64,000 nt of DNA. It comes from Cinnamomum chago (lineage: Eukaryota > Streptophyta > Magnoliopsida > Laurales > Lauraceae). Below, in pieces: positions 22,801-35,010 of this stretch. The position numbers and the translations under genes were made by a program. Position 1 is the first letter of the stretch, and each line of letters starts with the position of its first letter. The notes under the pieces were generated by a model. The model saw only the letters and a program-made list of their open reading frames with translations. It had not been told where the DNA came from and made no database searches. The stretch is from NCBI GenBank assembly GCA_038049695.1, contig CP142451.1, positions 12,212,001 through 12,276,000 of the forward strand. The letters run 5' to 3'.

Positions 22801-24185
22801 ACTTAGGAAGTGGTGAGATTCAACGTATGTCCAATCAATCTCATCGTGGGGCCTATGAGTGGTTTGGATTGCACAAATACATGATTCCATGTTCCCTACA
22901 TTCTTCAATGTAATCTTTGAAAAGCAAAGCTCAAATCATTGATGGATCGATATGTGTTTCTATACGAGTCCATTTTCAAATCCTTATCAACACCGTCAGA
23001 AGTAATAAGGGTGTACACAAATAAGATTGGTGACGGGTTTTATCGGTGCGGATTAGGATAAATCCATCACTAATCCATTACCTACGGATTGATGGATTTG
23101 AAATTAATTACCAATCCGTGGCTGTTAAAAACCGATCCGATCCGATCAGTGGAGGACCGGATCGAATTAATCCGTTCAATCTAATGTTAAAAGAAAAGAT
23201 ATCAAACATGTTGTAATAAATTTCATATTTGATCCCTTAAATATTTTTTTTCTTATTTTGTATTTAAACATCTTAACTTATATTTAAACCCTTTAATTTT
23301 TTTTTATCTATAGTTAATGTCAACGGATCGGATCGCATTGAATCCGCGGATTGATGGTGAAATTAGTCACCGATCTATTGCTAACAGATTACAAGATTTT
23401 CAATTCGTTACCAACCCGTTTACCTTCAAATTGGTTAAAAATCCACGGATTTGATCAGTTTTACGGATTGATGGATTTTTTTTTGCACTTTGAGTTGGAA
23501 CCAGGGCTGGGGTTACTGTGGCCCCCCAAGAATTTCATAAAACCCCTTATGTTTTTATAAAATTGTATGCAATTTTTATAAATGGCCCCTCCAAGATTTT
23601 TTTGTTTTTATAGTGTCCCCTCCAAGGAAAGATTTCTGAGTCTGCCCCTGCTTATCAAACAGGACACATCCCATTTCCAAATTTTCTACCATGCCTCCTT
23701 CATTGCTCAGTTCTTTTATAGACCACAGTGCCATACACACACTGACCTAGGGATGTCATGGACAGGGCCCACAATGATGAAAATTCAAATTTTCTATTCA
23801 CCCCATCATTTTTAGTACTGAAAAAGGATCAGGCTCAACTCAGCGGAGTCTAACTCGACTATAGGCTGCCGAGTAGAGCGAGTTGGATGAGGGAATGAGT
23901 CTTTATAGAAACTTGACTACCTTACCTGGAAATTTTAAAAGGGGGATCGGCGAGAGGTCCCTGAACATTTCACTTTATTGCATTAGATCCACAATCTTTT
24001 TTTATAGTTTGAAAGGTCATTTTTCCAAATTTGAAAACCTAAAGTGTCTAATTTACCATTTCTTCAAATCATATTCCATTATTAGTGAGATAAGTCATTA
24101 ATAATGGTCAACTACCATTAAATTAGTCACGATTAATAAAATTCCACTAATGAGATTTTCAAATAAAGTTAAAAAAACAGGAAAC
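19850..24185. other. gene-poor intergenic region
   Basis: No gene recognised. It contains homopolymer G runs (listed), poly-A runs near 21718 and 22270, and runs of GGCCCG/CGGGCC-rich text near 21430-21540 and 22285-22340. At 23000-23480 there are scattered GGATCGGATC/CGGATTGATGG motifs on both strands that look like a decayed foldback repeat. Open frames here are low-complexity or unsupported. Confidence 0.45.
20905..21170. repeat. poly-G tracts with imperfect tandem flanks
   Basis: G runs of 28 (21026-21053) and 26 (21123-21148) plus a C run near 20920. Between them a phrase with TGGTTCTG and GATCATATT recurs (about 20935, 21055, 21100), so the G tracts sit inside a ~90-bp imperfect tandem repeat. 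Run lengths may be unreliable if they come from an assembly. Confidence 0.75.
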
Positions 24186-24945
24186 AAATTTCAAATAAAT
24201 TTCTAAAACTGAAATAAATTTCAAACACGCAAATAAATTTCAAAAGATCCAAATAAATTTCAAAAGACGAAAATAAATTTAAAAAAATGTAAATAAATCT
24301 CAAAAGACGAAAATAAATTTCAAAAGATGTAAATAAAATTAAAAAAAAACAAAATTAAACTCTAAAAAAATATAAACTAATTTAAAAAAATAAAAATAAA
24401 TTTAAAAAAATGCTATAACATCAAAAGAACATAGAGAAATTTAAAAAGACGCAAATAAATTTCAAAAAATCTAAAAATTTTCAAAAGATGAAAATCAATT
24501 TAAAAAGACGCAAATAATTTTCAAAAGATGAAAATCAATTTTAAAAGATCCAAATAAATTTCAAAAAAGTGTAAATAAATTTAGAAAAACGCAAATACAT
24601 TTGCCACAAACTCGGATAAATTTGTCCAAACTCAGATAAATTTATCCAATAACTTAGATAAATTAGCCAAAACTCAGATAGATTTGTCCAGAGCGTAAAG
24701 AAATTTATTTCAGAACTCAGATAAATTTGTAAAAAAACTCAGATAAATTTTCAAAATGAAGATAAATTTGTTAGAAACTCAGATAAATTTGTTAAAAACT
24801 CAGATAAATTTTTCAAAAACTCATATAAATTTGTTAAAACTCAAATAAACTTGAAAAAAACTTAGATAAATTTTACAAACACTCAGATAAATTTCATTAA
24901 AACTCATATAGATTTGTCAAAAGACTCAGATAAATTTTTCACGAG
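24186..24945. repeat. ~20-bp AT-rich minisatellite
   Basis: About 760 bp of degenerate tandem units. The first part repeats AAATAAATTTCAAAAGA with CG or TC endings. From about 24600 the unit changes to ACTCAGATAAATTTGTCAAA-like. The shared core AAATTT is present in both, so the array seems to have two subfamilies from one ancestor. Confidence 0.85.
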
Positions 24946-25189
24946 TTAGGTCAACCTGGGCTTGACCCAAACTGGACTGGCTGGCTACTGGGCTTTTTCT
25001 ACAAACGGGTCGGGCTTGATCCGACCTGACCTGCGCTGGAACCGACCCATCAGGGTCTTCTTCCTCCTCTGTTTCTCTGCAACAGGAACATGAATCGTTC
25101 CTCTTCCGGTCTTCTTCTCCTTCGACGGTAACGGCGCAACATCGCTTGTTCTCCTGCGACGGGGGCGACATGCAGCGGCGGTAGCGAAG

Positions 25190-25640
25190 ACCCTTGAGGT
25201 GGGACCCAGCGAAACCCAGCACGAGATCCACTACAGTCGAGGCCTGAGCCTCCGTATCAGAACCCGGCACGAGATCCGCGCGACAAACGTGGCATGTCGG
25301 CGCACCGTCGTCGTCTTCGAAACAGAATTGAAACAGAAGCGTATCCTTGAGGTGGAGCCCCGCTGTCACTATCCTCTCCACCCGAAATCTCCTTAACAAG
25401 GTATGATTTTTAATGCTTCTGTTTCAAAGAATCACTGGAACTTAGCACCGTCCCACCGTCGTCGTCTTCGAACTCGCACAAGTGCACAAGCAGACGGTGC
25501 ATTCTAGCATGCTCTTGCCGAGCTTGAGTCCCTTGACGACGAAGTCTTTGAGGACGGGGAAGGTCTCGATGACGGTGGGATCGAGGCCTTTGGGCCTGCG
25601 GGATCGGTCGCAGAGATCAGATTTGTGATTTTGAAATTTA
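25190..25640 (-). pseudogene. fragment of an ATL-type RING-H2 E3 ligase gene
   Basis: On the minus strand, 25620-25480 translates to GLDPTVIETFPVL, VKGLKLGKSMLECTVCL, matching the stretch just before and at the start of the RING-H2 domain in ATL ubiquitin ligases. A frame change then gives CEFEDDDG. Further along, about 25330-25260 gives TCHVCRADLVPGS, the end of the RING (usual form TCPVCRxxLxP). The central zinc-binding part (His-His and WL) is missing and replaced by unrelated sequence, and the FEDDDG segment occurs twice. The locus is GC-rich (about 24970-25640) in AT-rich surroundings. It cannot make a working RING. Most likely a gene fragment copied by a transposon or an old retro- or duplicated copy. 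Confidence 0.7.
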
Positions 25641-27829
25641 CCTAGAAATGAGGAGGGGAAACAAAAGATTTGTAATTTTGAAATTTCAAAATTTTATGCC
25701 TAAAATAGTTGAAAGGGTAAATCAGTCATGAGAATTGTATCTAGGGACCTCTGGCTGCAAACAGTCTAACTGTTTGGACCAGAGCCCTTAAAAAGAATTC
25801 GTCTGGACTAGAGGCTAGAAACATTCAATTCTAGGGACCTTTGGCTAATTATCTCTTTTTAAAATAGCATGGCTCAATAATTATGGCCTATAGAAACAAA
25901 ACCAGATGACCACAATTAACCTACATAATTGCACAACTAAAACATCCTTCATTGATATCATGTTTCCACAAGATGATGCCAAAACACCTCACTAACACAA
26001 ACAAATAAAGTAGTTTTGATGCCCAAAGAAAAAAGTAGGTTACATTGTTGCATGTCTCACCATAATTAGCCCCCCATCCCCCCGCCCCCCAACCCCCTCC
26101 AAAAAAACAAAAAACAAAAGACCTCACTGTTTTGGGGAAAAGTAATTAAAAGAACATATTGTGAAATGCATTTTTTTTATCTTTAATATTATGTTAATTT
26201 CAGAACTGATAATGCTAATTAGCATGGTGGCATTTGAAAAACTTTATAATGACAAAAAAAAAAAAAAAAACACTGAAGAATTTAAAGATTTTCCCAAGTG
26301 CATTTTCCATGTTCTTCCAATTTAACAAACTTTCCAGGTCGCCATTGGAGCTGTAAACCATAACTACAGCATAATCATATATGTATGCATAGATTAGATT
26401 CCACTTGGGTTACTTGATGCTTTCTCTTTTAATGCTCTCTTTTGATCATGATAAGATCACTAATATGATGCGCGAAGCACTTGTATTATACATAAAACAC
26501 AACTAATCGCCCAAGAGGCTTTTGAGATACTCTTAATCATTAGTCTAATAATGAACTTAAGCTAAAATTGTCATGAGAACGGTGTCTTACCCGAGAGGCA
26601 AGACCCATCAATTCTCACACCGTGGCCTCCCCCTTCTCCTTGAATATGCGCGATTCACTCTCCTTAAATGTGTGAGCTTGTGTCTCTGTTTTCTCTCTCC
26701 CTATTTACGGGTTCATTTCCACATATGTGCGAGTATGTAGGGGACCCAAACCCCCCTTAGCTGGGATACAGAGAAGAAAGATAAAATTGTCTTTGTTTAC
26801 CAAAAGAAAATAAAGATAAAATTGTCAAGTGACATGTGGAGTAATTTTCCTCTCTCCTATGTCTCAAGGTGCTTGATTTTTAGTAAGATTTCTTTTTTGT
26901 ATGCCAAGGACTATGAGACAAATATAGGTATCGTGGCCTATATTTCTCTTTTAGTAGGTAAAGTGTGAAAACATGGAAAAGGAGGCCGGCAACATGGGAA
27001 TGTGGGAACCCTTTTTGGATTAGAAGAAAAGGCCGCGAAAGCAGCCCTCGTGGAAAATTACCAACCACTGCTATAGCCAAAGGAAAAAGGTTAAAAACTC
27101 AACTTGACCAGATTTTTAGAGGCTCAATACCAAATTTATAAGACTCACGTGAATCAGTCAAAGCCCAAGTCCAAACATTGTTGACTAGGTTGAAAGGTTT
27201 ATTACTATCAGACTGAAAAATTCATGTAACGAACTTTTTCTAATGGTTTTGGGCTTTTGTTTCATATAGTTAGATCCCTATAGGAATTTTGAGAGTTCTT
27301 ATTACTATAGGTTCTTAAAAAAGAACAATCTAAGTTGAATTTACAAAAATAATCATCAAATAGCCTGTTTTTTAGTAAAAATTGAATCAAGTGGAGATGA
27401 GAAATAAATAACGAGACATCACTCTAGTAATTTAAATCATAGAAAACTCAAGCTCCCATCTACCGGCCTATTCAAATACTTAACCCCCACATACTTATCC
27501 TTAACTGCAGCTCATTTAACCAAGAATTCTAATGTATTCTAGGCAAATAAGTTAGCCCTTAAGGTTAAAGTTGGATTGGGAGCTCGTTTGGATGAAGTAG
27601 AAGTGGGATAAATATTAGTATAATTTAAAGTTATTAAATGACTTCTTGTGCCTGTGTACATATTTAACTTTAAAGTCCTTAAATAGATGGCCAGCTGATT
27701 GCATCCATTCGTATGAGCCCCAAATTAAAGCAAAATGCTTCTTAGCCAAACACTATGACCAACATGCATCAATATGGTTCTCCATTCAAAATTGTCGGTT
27801 CTAAAACATAGTTTCAAAAGTTATTTAGT

Positions 27830-28060
27830 GTTGTGATCTAGGGCCTAACAAAAGAGATCAATCACGCAGAGAATACAGATTTACGTGGTTTAGCGTCTGG
27901 CCTACATCCACAGGGAAGACAAGAGAGTTTACTATGCAATCAAAATAGAGGTGTACATCCTAGAAACTCTGGGTCTCTATTTATAATATCAACCCCAAAA
28001 CCTTGTTATACCCAAACACTACTTCTCAATCATACCTATAAGACAACTTGGGCAATCCAA
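27830..28060. repeat. possible LTR or dispersed-repeat fragment
   Basis: Contains a GATTTACGTGGTTTAGC phrase followed by CCTACATCCAC, a combination I associate with dispersed copia-type LTR sequence in plants. No paired LTR, primer-binding site or coding sequence was found beside it. Confidence 0.3.
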
Positions 28061-30399
28061 GGACCCGATTAACCAAAACTTATTAACTTCTATTGAGCCA
28101 TACCAATTAACATTTAAAAATAATAAGATACAAATCTTATTTAAATAAAGTAACAAAATACAATATGTAATGAATATGGAGATCCAGAATTTTAAGTTTC
28201 AAATTAAGAATTCTTTTGTTTTTGGTGAAAGTCATTTTAGCTTCTTCCTCAATCACACACAGAATTCGAATTGACATAAAATGTGTTTGTCCTCCACTTG
28301 GCTTTTCCTTGATAGATAATCCAGCATCTGGACTGAAAGAAACATTTAACATTGATAAGAATGATCTTTTGCCAAAAAACAAAGTAAAAGAAAAGACATT
28401 TACAGGAATGAGTGCGCGTTTTCAAATCATTCCCTCCCCTTCCAATCGCTCTCTATTACTACACACCCAGTTGGCCCAATCTTCAATAAGTCCAAGCCAT
28501 TAACATAACCAACTCACATGAATTGACCACCGTTGAATTTACTAAGAAAATGCACTAGATTTGCCTCTATACTTTTTGGAGGTTAAATCAAGCTGTAATA
28601 TTTATCTAACTGGAGAGATATTTGGACTCAATAGATCGAACGTTGGCTCCACAAGAGAAACACACATTTTAAAAAGTTTCCCAGAATAACAGGAGAATAC
28701 ACACGCACACGCGCACGCACACAAAATCAACAGTTGAAAAAAAAAATCCCTTATAATGCAAATATTAGTGCAGATAGTGATATATTTGTGCTTGTCTTTA
28801 ATTTAATTCCCTAGGTTGAGCGCATCCATGTGAAGTTTTATAGGTTAGACAAAAGTGGTCCGTATGACCATATGTCTAATAATTTAGGGCCCCACCTTGG
28901 GTCAGTTGGTTTTGCATAAGCTTTTACCTTTGTTTTGATTTTAATAAATCTAATTTGAATTCACTTTTAGAAAGCCCGATTCATATAGTACTCTTGTTGG
29001 GCTAATCGTTGAGGGAATTAAAGAAACTTAGCTTCTAATAGATTTCTACTCAATAATACCATTTAATATTTTTTACATCTTGCAGGTTTGGAATCTTATC
29101 ATCCAATGGATTTACTGTGACAGATTCTCAATAATAATAATAATAACAATTCAAAACAGAAATATTCTAACACAGTAACACACTACTCATTTATTGGAAG
29201 GAATATGTTATGGTGAGAAGCTTTCAAAACCTGGTATATTACTGGGGAATCCTTTGAAGAACTCCTTTTTTTATTTTTTTTTGCTAGCTTAGTGATCAGG
29301 TGCACTTCCCATGAAAAGAGGGTAACCAGTACAAAGTATGAGGATTCTGCTGTAGTTTTTCTTCCATGAGAATTCATCAATACTCCTCCTTCCTTTTATG
29401 ATTACAACCCTTCATGTGCATAATGCACACATGCCTTTCAGGCCATCTCTTTTGCATCATTGTTGAATTTCTTAATGACCAAAAGTCATTGGAAGCATTG
29501 AGTACTCTTGCACTGAGTTTTGCATAGCCCGCATTGATCCCACTCAGTGGGTCATTAAGTTAAACAAGCAAAACGAACACTCAATTAGGATTCAGGCAAG
29601 CCCAAGTTAATTGACTCAATGAGTCGAGTTTCCACACATATATTTAAAAAGAAAAAAAAAAAAAAAAAAGACCCATCTTGGGGATTGCTATTGCCATGGT
29701 ATTCTTGTCATTATTAGCTATCTGTTATCTTGAAATGAATTGGAGGACTTGGCTCACTCAACCAGGCTTATAGACACACAATAAATAAATAATTTGAAAG
29801 ATTGAGAATATAAGCAAAATCATCTCTGGTAAGCCACTAGCATGATCAATTCTCAGAAATTATGTGAAGGACTTCGAATTGCTTCATGGCTGCTGGGAGA
29901 GAGGGCCCCTATCATTGTGTACAAACCATGTGAAGTGTAAACCTTTCATGAACAAATAAAAGAAAAGCATGAGTGAATCTTTTGCCAGTAGCATGTCATG
30001 TCATAGGCATCATACCTGCCATTCTATTTGTAGCAGCATTTTGCGGTCATGGTCATGGTCTATCTTTAATTTTATCCCTAGAAGAATTCAAGTGGCCTAT
30101 ATATTTTTTGGCGAAAGTCTATTATTATCTAGGCCGTGATGTTATTGATCTGTTTTATTTGGTCTATTTCTGCCTTTCTTGATGTTGGTTGTTTTTTGGT
30201 GTTTTGGTTTTTTTTTTTTTTTCTTTTTTTTTTTATGCAATGTTAAGTGTTGCACCAAACTACAAAAAAAGTATAAAAATTGGAGTAATTTTCCTTTTAA
30301 CGGCAGATTGAATTGTTTATACAAATGCATTGTAGAAGGTGGAAGAGTGGAGGGTCCATGAAACTGTTTTTTCTACATTCAAGACAAATAGTTGGATAA

Positions 30400-30535
30400 G
30401 TGGCAGTAGCCCCTCAGTTTCACAGTGCCAACCAGGATCAAACCCTACTGTGTGGCCAAACCTCTGATGGATCAGTGGCAGAGGCAACTCAGTTTTACAG
30501 TACTAATCAGGAATTCAACCATAGTCTATACATTA
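30400..30535. repeat. two-copy direct repeat, ~75 bp
   Basis: GTGGCAGTAGCCCCTCAGTTT at about 30400 recurs as GTGGCAGAGGCAACTCAGTTT at 30475, each followed by a CAGT-CAATCAGG-like stretch. Confidence 0.6.
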
Positions 30536-31418
30536 AAAGTTCCAATCCCTTGCTAGTGATTTCAAAAAAAAAAAAAAAAACCACTGGCAAAATGAGTCTT
30601 CATAGTTAACTTACAATTGGATGTGCTCGTGGCCTGTCATGGAATTAGTTTGTGTTTTGTTATGTTTTAGAAGACTTAATCGAATTGGATTTGTCAGTCT
30701 CTATAGAAACAAAAAGAGCCCACTATGGTGTTAAAGGAAATCTTCTGCTCCAAGCTAGTTCAGTTCAAACAAGTGGGGCTCTTTTGTTGTCTTTGTTGTC
30801 CCATTATTCAGTGTCCTGTTGACACAGCCATTCTCAGAATTTTCAAAATACACGAAATTTATTTGCAATAATTTTTTTTGATATCAGTATATCACATAAT
30901 TTTAGTTGGATTATGTTATAAGCATATAATTGCCCTTGTTAAAAAGTCAATGAGGTGCCTTTTTCCAGTATTTCAATGCCTAGAGTCAATTAGGCACCTT
31001 TTTTCCAGCATTTCAATGCCTGTTTCCAACTACTTTCTCCCTGTCTCACTGCCTCTTCCCACTTCTCAGTCATCAGAAACAGGCTTTAAAATAGGGGGAA
31101 AAAGTGCTCATTGACTCTTGTTAAAGTTTTATGCAATATCGCATATTCTAATTAAATGTTTGTGACATCACAAAAATATATATAAATATAACACTACAAT
31201 ATCGCAAAAAAAAAAAAAAAAAAAAGTAACAGTACACAAAGAAAATTTTTCAACTTTCATCACAAGGTGGGTATTCATGACTAAAGATAAATGGGAAAAA
31301 CCCCTAGAACCTTTTCACCATGGAGGTGGGCCCACAAGGGGACGATTGCTGAAAATCATAGGACAGAACCACAGTACCACTCGTCCAATGTCCCAACAAA
31401 ATAATAAACAGCAAGGCT

Positions 31419-31423
<5 letters not shown>

Positions 31424-31459
<36 letters not shown>
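31424..31459. repeat. (AT)n microsatellite
   Basis: AT dinucleotide run of about 36 bp. Confidence 0.95.
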
Positions 31460-31464
<5 letters not shown>

Positions 31465-32579
31465 CATATCTACCAACCTGCTCCAAATGCAATGAGCTCC
31501 AAGAAGTGAAACTCAGGTCCATTGGGCCGACTATGGATCAAACCCAAGCCCAAAATGAATTGCACGTTCATTAGCTCGAGTTTGCATTCAAACTTCAAAA
31601 ATTTGAGCCCAAGCTCAATGCATATAATATTTAATTATATATTATATGTACCTATGTTGTATTCATAATTTATATTAATATAATAGCATTAAATATATGC
31701 AATTCGTACACTAAAGCCCAATTTAATGATCAAATTTCTCTTGGGCTAAAAAATAAAACCCAAAAACCAAACAAGCCCAGCCAAAATTGGGATTTTATGC
31801 AGACCAAGACATTCAGCCGTCTGCATTCCCTCACTCAACTACACCCCTAGGAATTAGATGCTTCCTGTACATTCCACCATTGGTCCTTATTAACTAACCC
31901 CTTGAGAAAACACATCTTCCTAGGATTTTGCCAAATGTGGCTTGAAGCTACATCAGCACAATTAACTGCCAATATGCAAAGTTCACATATTCAAAACAAA
32001 ATGATCCTGGATACACTTTACATAAAACAGTCTTAAGAAAATTATACAATCCATATTTACTAAGCTTTGGATAGATCTGAATGGAGAAAGCTTGATGATG
32101 GTGATGATTTACTAAGCATTATCATCTCTGCAGAACTAACTGCAGACAGAAGCACCAGCCTCTACTTATTTAATACAGCTTAATTCAAGGTGATTCAACT
32201 GGGGGAGGACATATGCATGATTTGTTGCTTTCCTTGGGATAAGAGACAAGTTTACTGTTCTAAAACCTGAAACACCAATCAACTCGACTCGAAATGCTTT
32301 CCAGTTGAATGGAGTATTTTTTATGTTTCAAAATGGTGGGCAAGATAGTGTTCTTTTATTTGCTGTCATCCACCTAGGCAATGTGTGCAGTAAATCACAT
32401 CCAGTGAGTGATACAGACAGCTCTTCTACTTATAATTCCAGGTATGAATTTCTGCAACACAAGGTGAATTTCAAGGATTACTAGCATACGCCTATAGCTA
32501 CATTGTCCTGCACTTTTTCTATAACTATTACAAGAGCCGGTAAGAGGGAGGCGCCGGTTCTTACCCGAGTCCTAGATTT

Positions 32580-32879
32580 TGTTGAGGTCAACGTCCACCC
32601 TCGCTCATGAGCGGTCATAATTGTGGTCGAGCCCTCGCCCTCACTATAAAACTATTGTTGTGCCGTTTCCTATCACCAATTGGTTTTGGGATAAGTGGTA
32701 GCTCAATAGGGTGTAAGATCCTACAAGTGGTATCAGAGCCTGATAGGTCGGGTGTTCGAGTCACGGGACACGCGTTTTGCGAGTTCGCAGCAGGAGTTGC
32801 GGCGGGTGTGCCGTTGAGGGAGGGATTATTGAGGTCAACGTCCACTCACCAATTGGTTTTGGGATAAGTGGATCTTACA
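32580..32879 (+). mobile_element. TRIM-type miniature LTR retroelement
   Basis: A 300-bp element. Left LTR 32580-32725 runs from TGTTGAGGTCAACG to CTACA and contains a TATAAAA box (32645). Two bases after it is TGGTATCAGAGCC, the classic primer-binding site complementary to initiator tRNA-Met (32728-32740). A 101-bp internal region without coding capacity ends in a purine tract GAGGGAGGGA. The right LTR 32827-32879 starts TATTGAGGTCAACG, shares ACCAATTGGTTTTGGGATAA with the left LTR and ends TTACA, but two internal blocks are missing, leaving 53 bp against 146. No clear target-site duplication. Replication would need proteins from another element. Confidence 0.8.
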
Positions 32880-33187
32880 GGTTCGAACCTAGGCACACAT
32901 CTTCCCTCACCTGAGGTTGTGATACCTCACTAGAGGAATACTTCCCTTGCCGAGAGCCCCCTCTCTAAAGGCTAGGCGCCCTAGCCCCTGAAGGCTTGAA
33001 CCTGCTTCAGTGCATCTAAATGCCACCACTTAACTTTGATTACTCGTTGGAATATGATTTAAATTTCTCACTTTATCAATTAATTTACCAATGCCAATCA
33101 TGACCGGGAAAAGAGGATAGCAGTTCTCTTCAGATTTTTAAATGATACTAACAACTAACAAGCATCAAGAAGGCATTTCCTTTATAG

Positions 33188-33218
<31 letters not shown>

Positions 33219-34443
33219 CACAAAAAGAATGATGAATGAAGTTTACATGCATTCACCAATTCATTTTATCAATTTTATCAAGGCCCTTTCTTCTAATCAT
33301 CACGTCTACAACTTCCCTCTCAACATGCAAGTATGCTTTTTCCTATTTATGAGAATAAGATGTATGTTTTTTTCACCTCAAATGAACACACTCTTCTACA
33401 ATCAAGATCCCAATAAGAAATTGCTTGTCTTTAATAAAAGCTCCTTGGGCAGCCATCAACCCACATCATAACTTCCATTAGTTGATTGGCAAGAACCTTG
33501 ATTTTAAAGCACTCCATAACACACAGGGCAATTAACTTGGCTCATTTTTACTCTTGCGTTGAAAATGTCAAATTTATACCTGGTTCCTGGTCCATGTTCC
33601 CTTGATCATGACCTCATGTACCTAATCTCCCATAATATACCATTCCAACTACAATACACCAGGCAGAAATATTTTAAAGATTCCATCAACAACATCAAAT
33701 ATTCTCCTTTGTGTATATTTTCTTCAATTATTCCTTTACCTTAAATGGGTTTTAAAGTGAACACCCACTCCCCACTCCCCCCTACTGTTCTCACGGCTTT
33801 GTCTTACTTGATAGCATTTGCAGTCACTGGCTGTATCCAATTGACGTAGAATAAATAGATTTCACAAGAATCAAATCATCTGCTGAATGTTGTAGAAGAT
33901 CTAAATCCAGTCACAAATCTAGCATCACAAACCTCTTCCCAACTCAAAAGGTCCTCAAAACACTGATCTCATTCTCCTGAGATTTATCCTAAATTAAAGT
34001 TTCGTGATCCCATGTCCACCATGATGATGTTGATAAAGAGAACTATGGACATAAGCAAAATAACAATGATTGTCACTGTGCAAGGTTTAGGGTACAATCC
34101 AACGACAATGAGTACATTGCACATTATCAGAACATTTGGTAAATTGGATTCCAGTGGTCCATAGTTCCATCATTTAATTATAGTAGTATGTTTTATTAAG
34201 AATTTGAAGTACAGTAAAGATCACATTGCTACTCTTCTAAGGATCCAGAGTCAATTCCTATGATGCCCAGATACGGATATGGTCACCAATACGGAGATTG
34301 GCAGATACGACTCCTCACTTTTGAAAATGCAAGACATGGATACAGATATGGGTGTCCTAATTCTTTCTTTAGATCACTTTTGAAACAATGAAATTATCAT
34401 TGTTTTCATCCATTTCTAGAACTTTTTATGGTGAGAAGGTTGG
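32880..34443. other. intergenic, no gene recognised
   Basis: AT-rich. An A run followed by an AC run at 33186-33222 is the only obvious structure. Confidence 0.5.
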
Positions 34444-35010
34444 TTTTTTTTTTTTTTTTGAAATGGTAAATACATTAAGAAACAACAATCAATATAAGAG
34501 AGATATACTGAAAAGCTTACAAAGAACACCAAAAAAGGAAACAACCAAACAGGACAAACATAACCAAAAACTGAAAGGCAGAGAAGCTAATAAGACATGG
34601 CAATTTCCTTCCAATTTAACAACAATTGGTACAGTAGAATCCCTTGAAAATTTGAGAAAATAGATACCCAGAAAGCTACCGAAAGCTTTATCTTTTCGGT
34701 AATTGAATTGACACATGAAGCATTCCCTTTGAAACACCTTGCATTTCTCTCCTTCCAGATAATCCATATAACAGCCAAGAAAGACAGCTTCCACATTTCC
34801 TTTCACCTAGGCGCCAGAGATGGACAAAGCCAAGCTTCATATAGATCCATGAGGGAGTCAGGGAGACCCAACAACTACACCCAAACCAACCCAACACCAC
34901 ACTGCATGTCCTATGTGCAAAGTTGCACTTAAGAAGAATATGATCCACAAACTCCTCGTCCTTAAGACACGGGTGAGAAGTAAAAATATTAAAAGAATTA
35001 TATGACATAA
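34444..35010 (-). mobile_element. 3' fragment of an L1-type LINE (zf-RVT region and poly-A tail)
   Basis: On the minus strand the translation contains HPCLKDEEFVDHILLKCNFA, then VLGWFG, and further on AVIWIIWKERNARCFKG. This is the zinc-binding reverse-transcriptase C-terminal region of plant L1 elements (pattern C...DHLLLHC...WxxWxERNxRxF). The reading is split over three frames. A 16-base T run at 34444-34459 on the plus strand is the poly-A tail in the right place. 5'-truncated copy; target-site duplications not resolved. Confidence 0.75.

Larger units (their letters stand above)
25650..32579. other. gene-poor intergenic region
   Basis: No protein gene or RNA gene recognised. Poly-A/T runs at 26255, 29650, 30210, 30565 and 31206. 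Open frames are short and without domain signatures. Repeats in it are listed separately. Confidence 0.45.

Noticed and set aside
24926..25399. 157-codon minus-strand frame as a real Cys/Glu-rich protein
   Set aside because: Only the part containing TCHVCRADLVPGS has homology (ATL RING end). The remainder is unrelated GC-rich text, so it is treated as a pseudogene fragment.
32690..32780. tRNA gene suggested by TAGCTCAATAGG and GTTCGAGTC
   Set aside because: The TGGTATCAGAGCC primer-binding site and the repeated LTR sequence explain it better as a TRIM element, and no cloverleaf stem was found.
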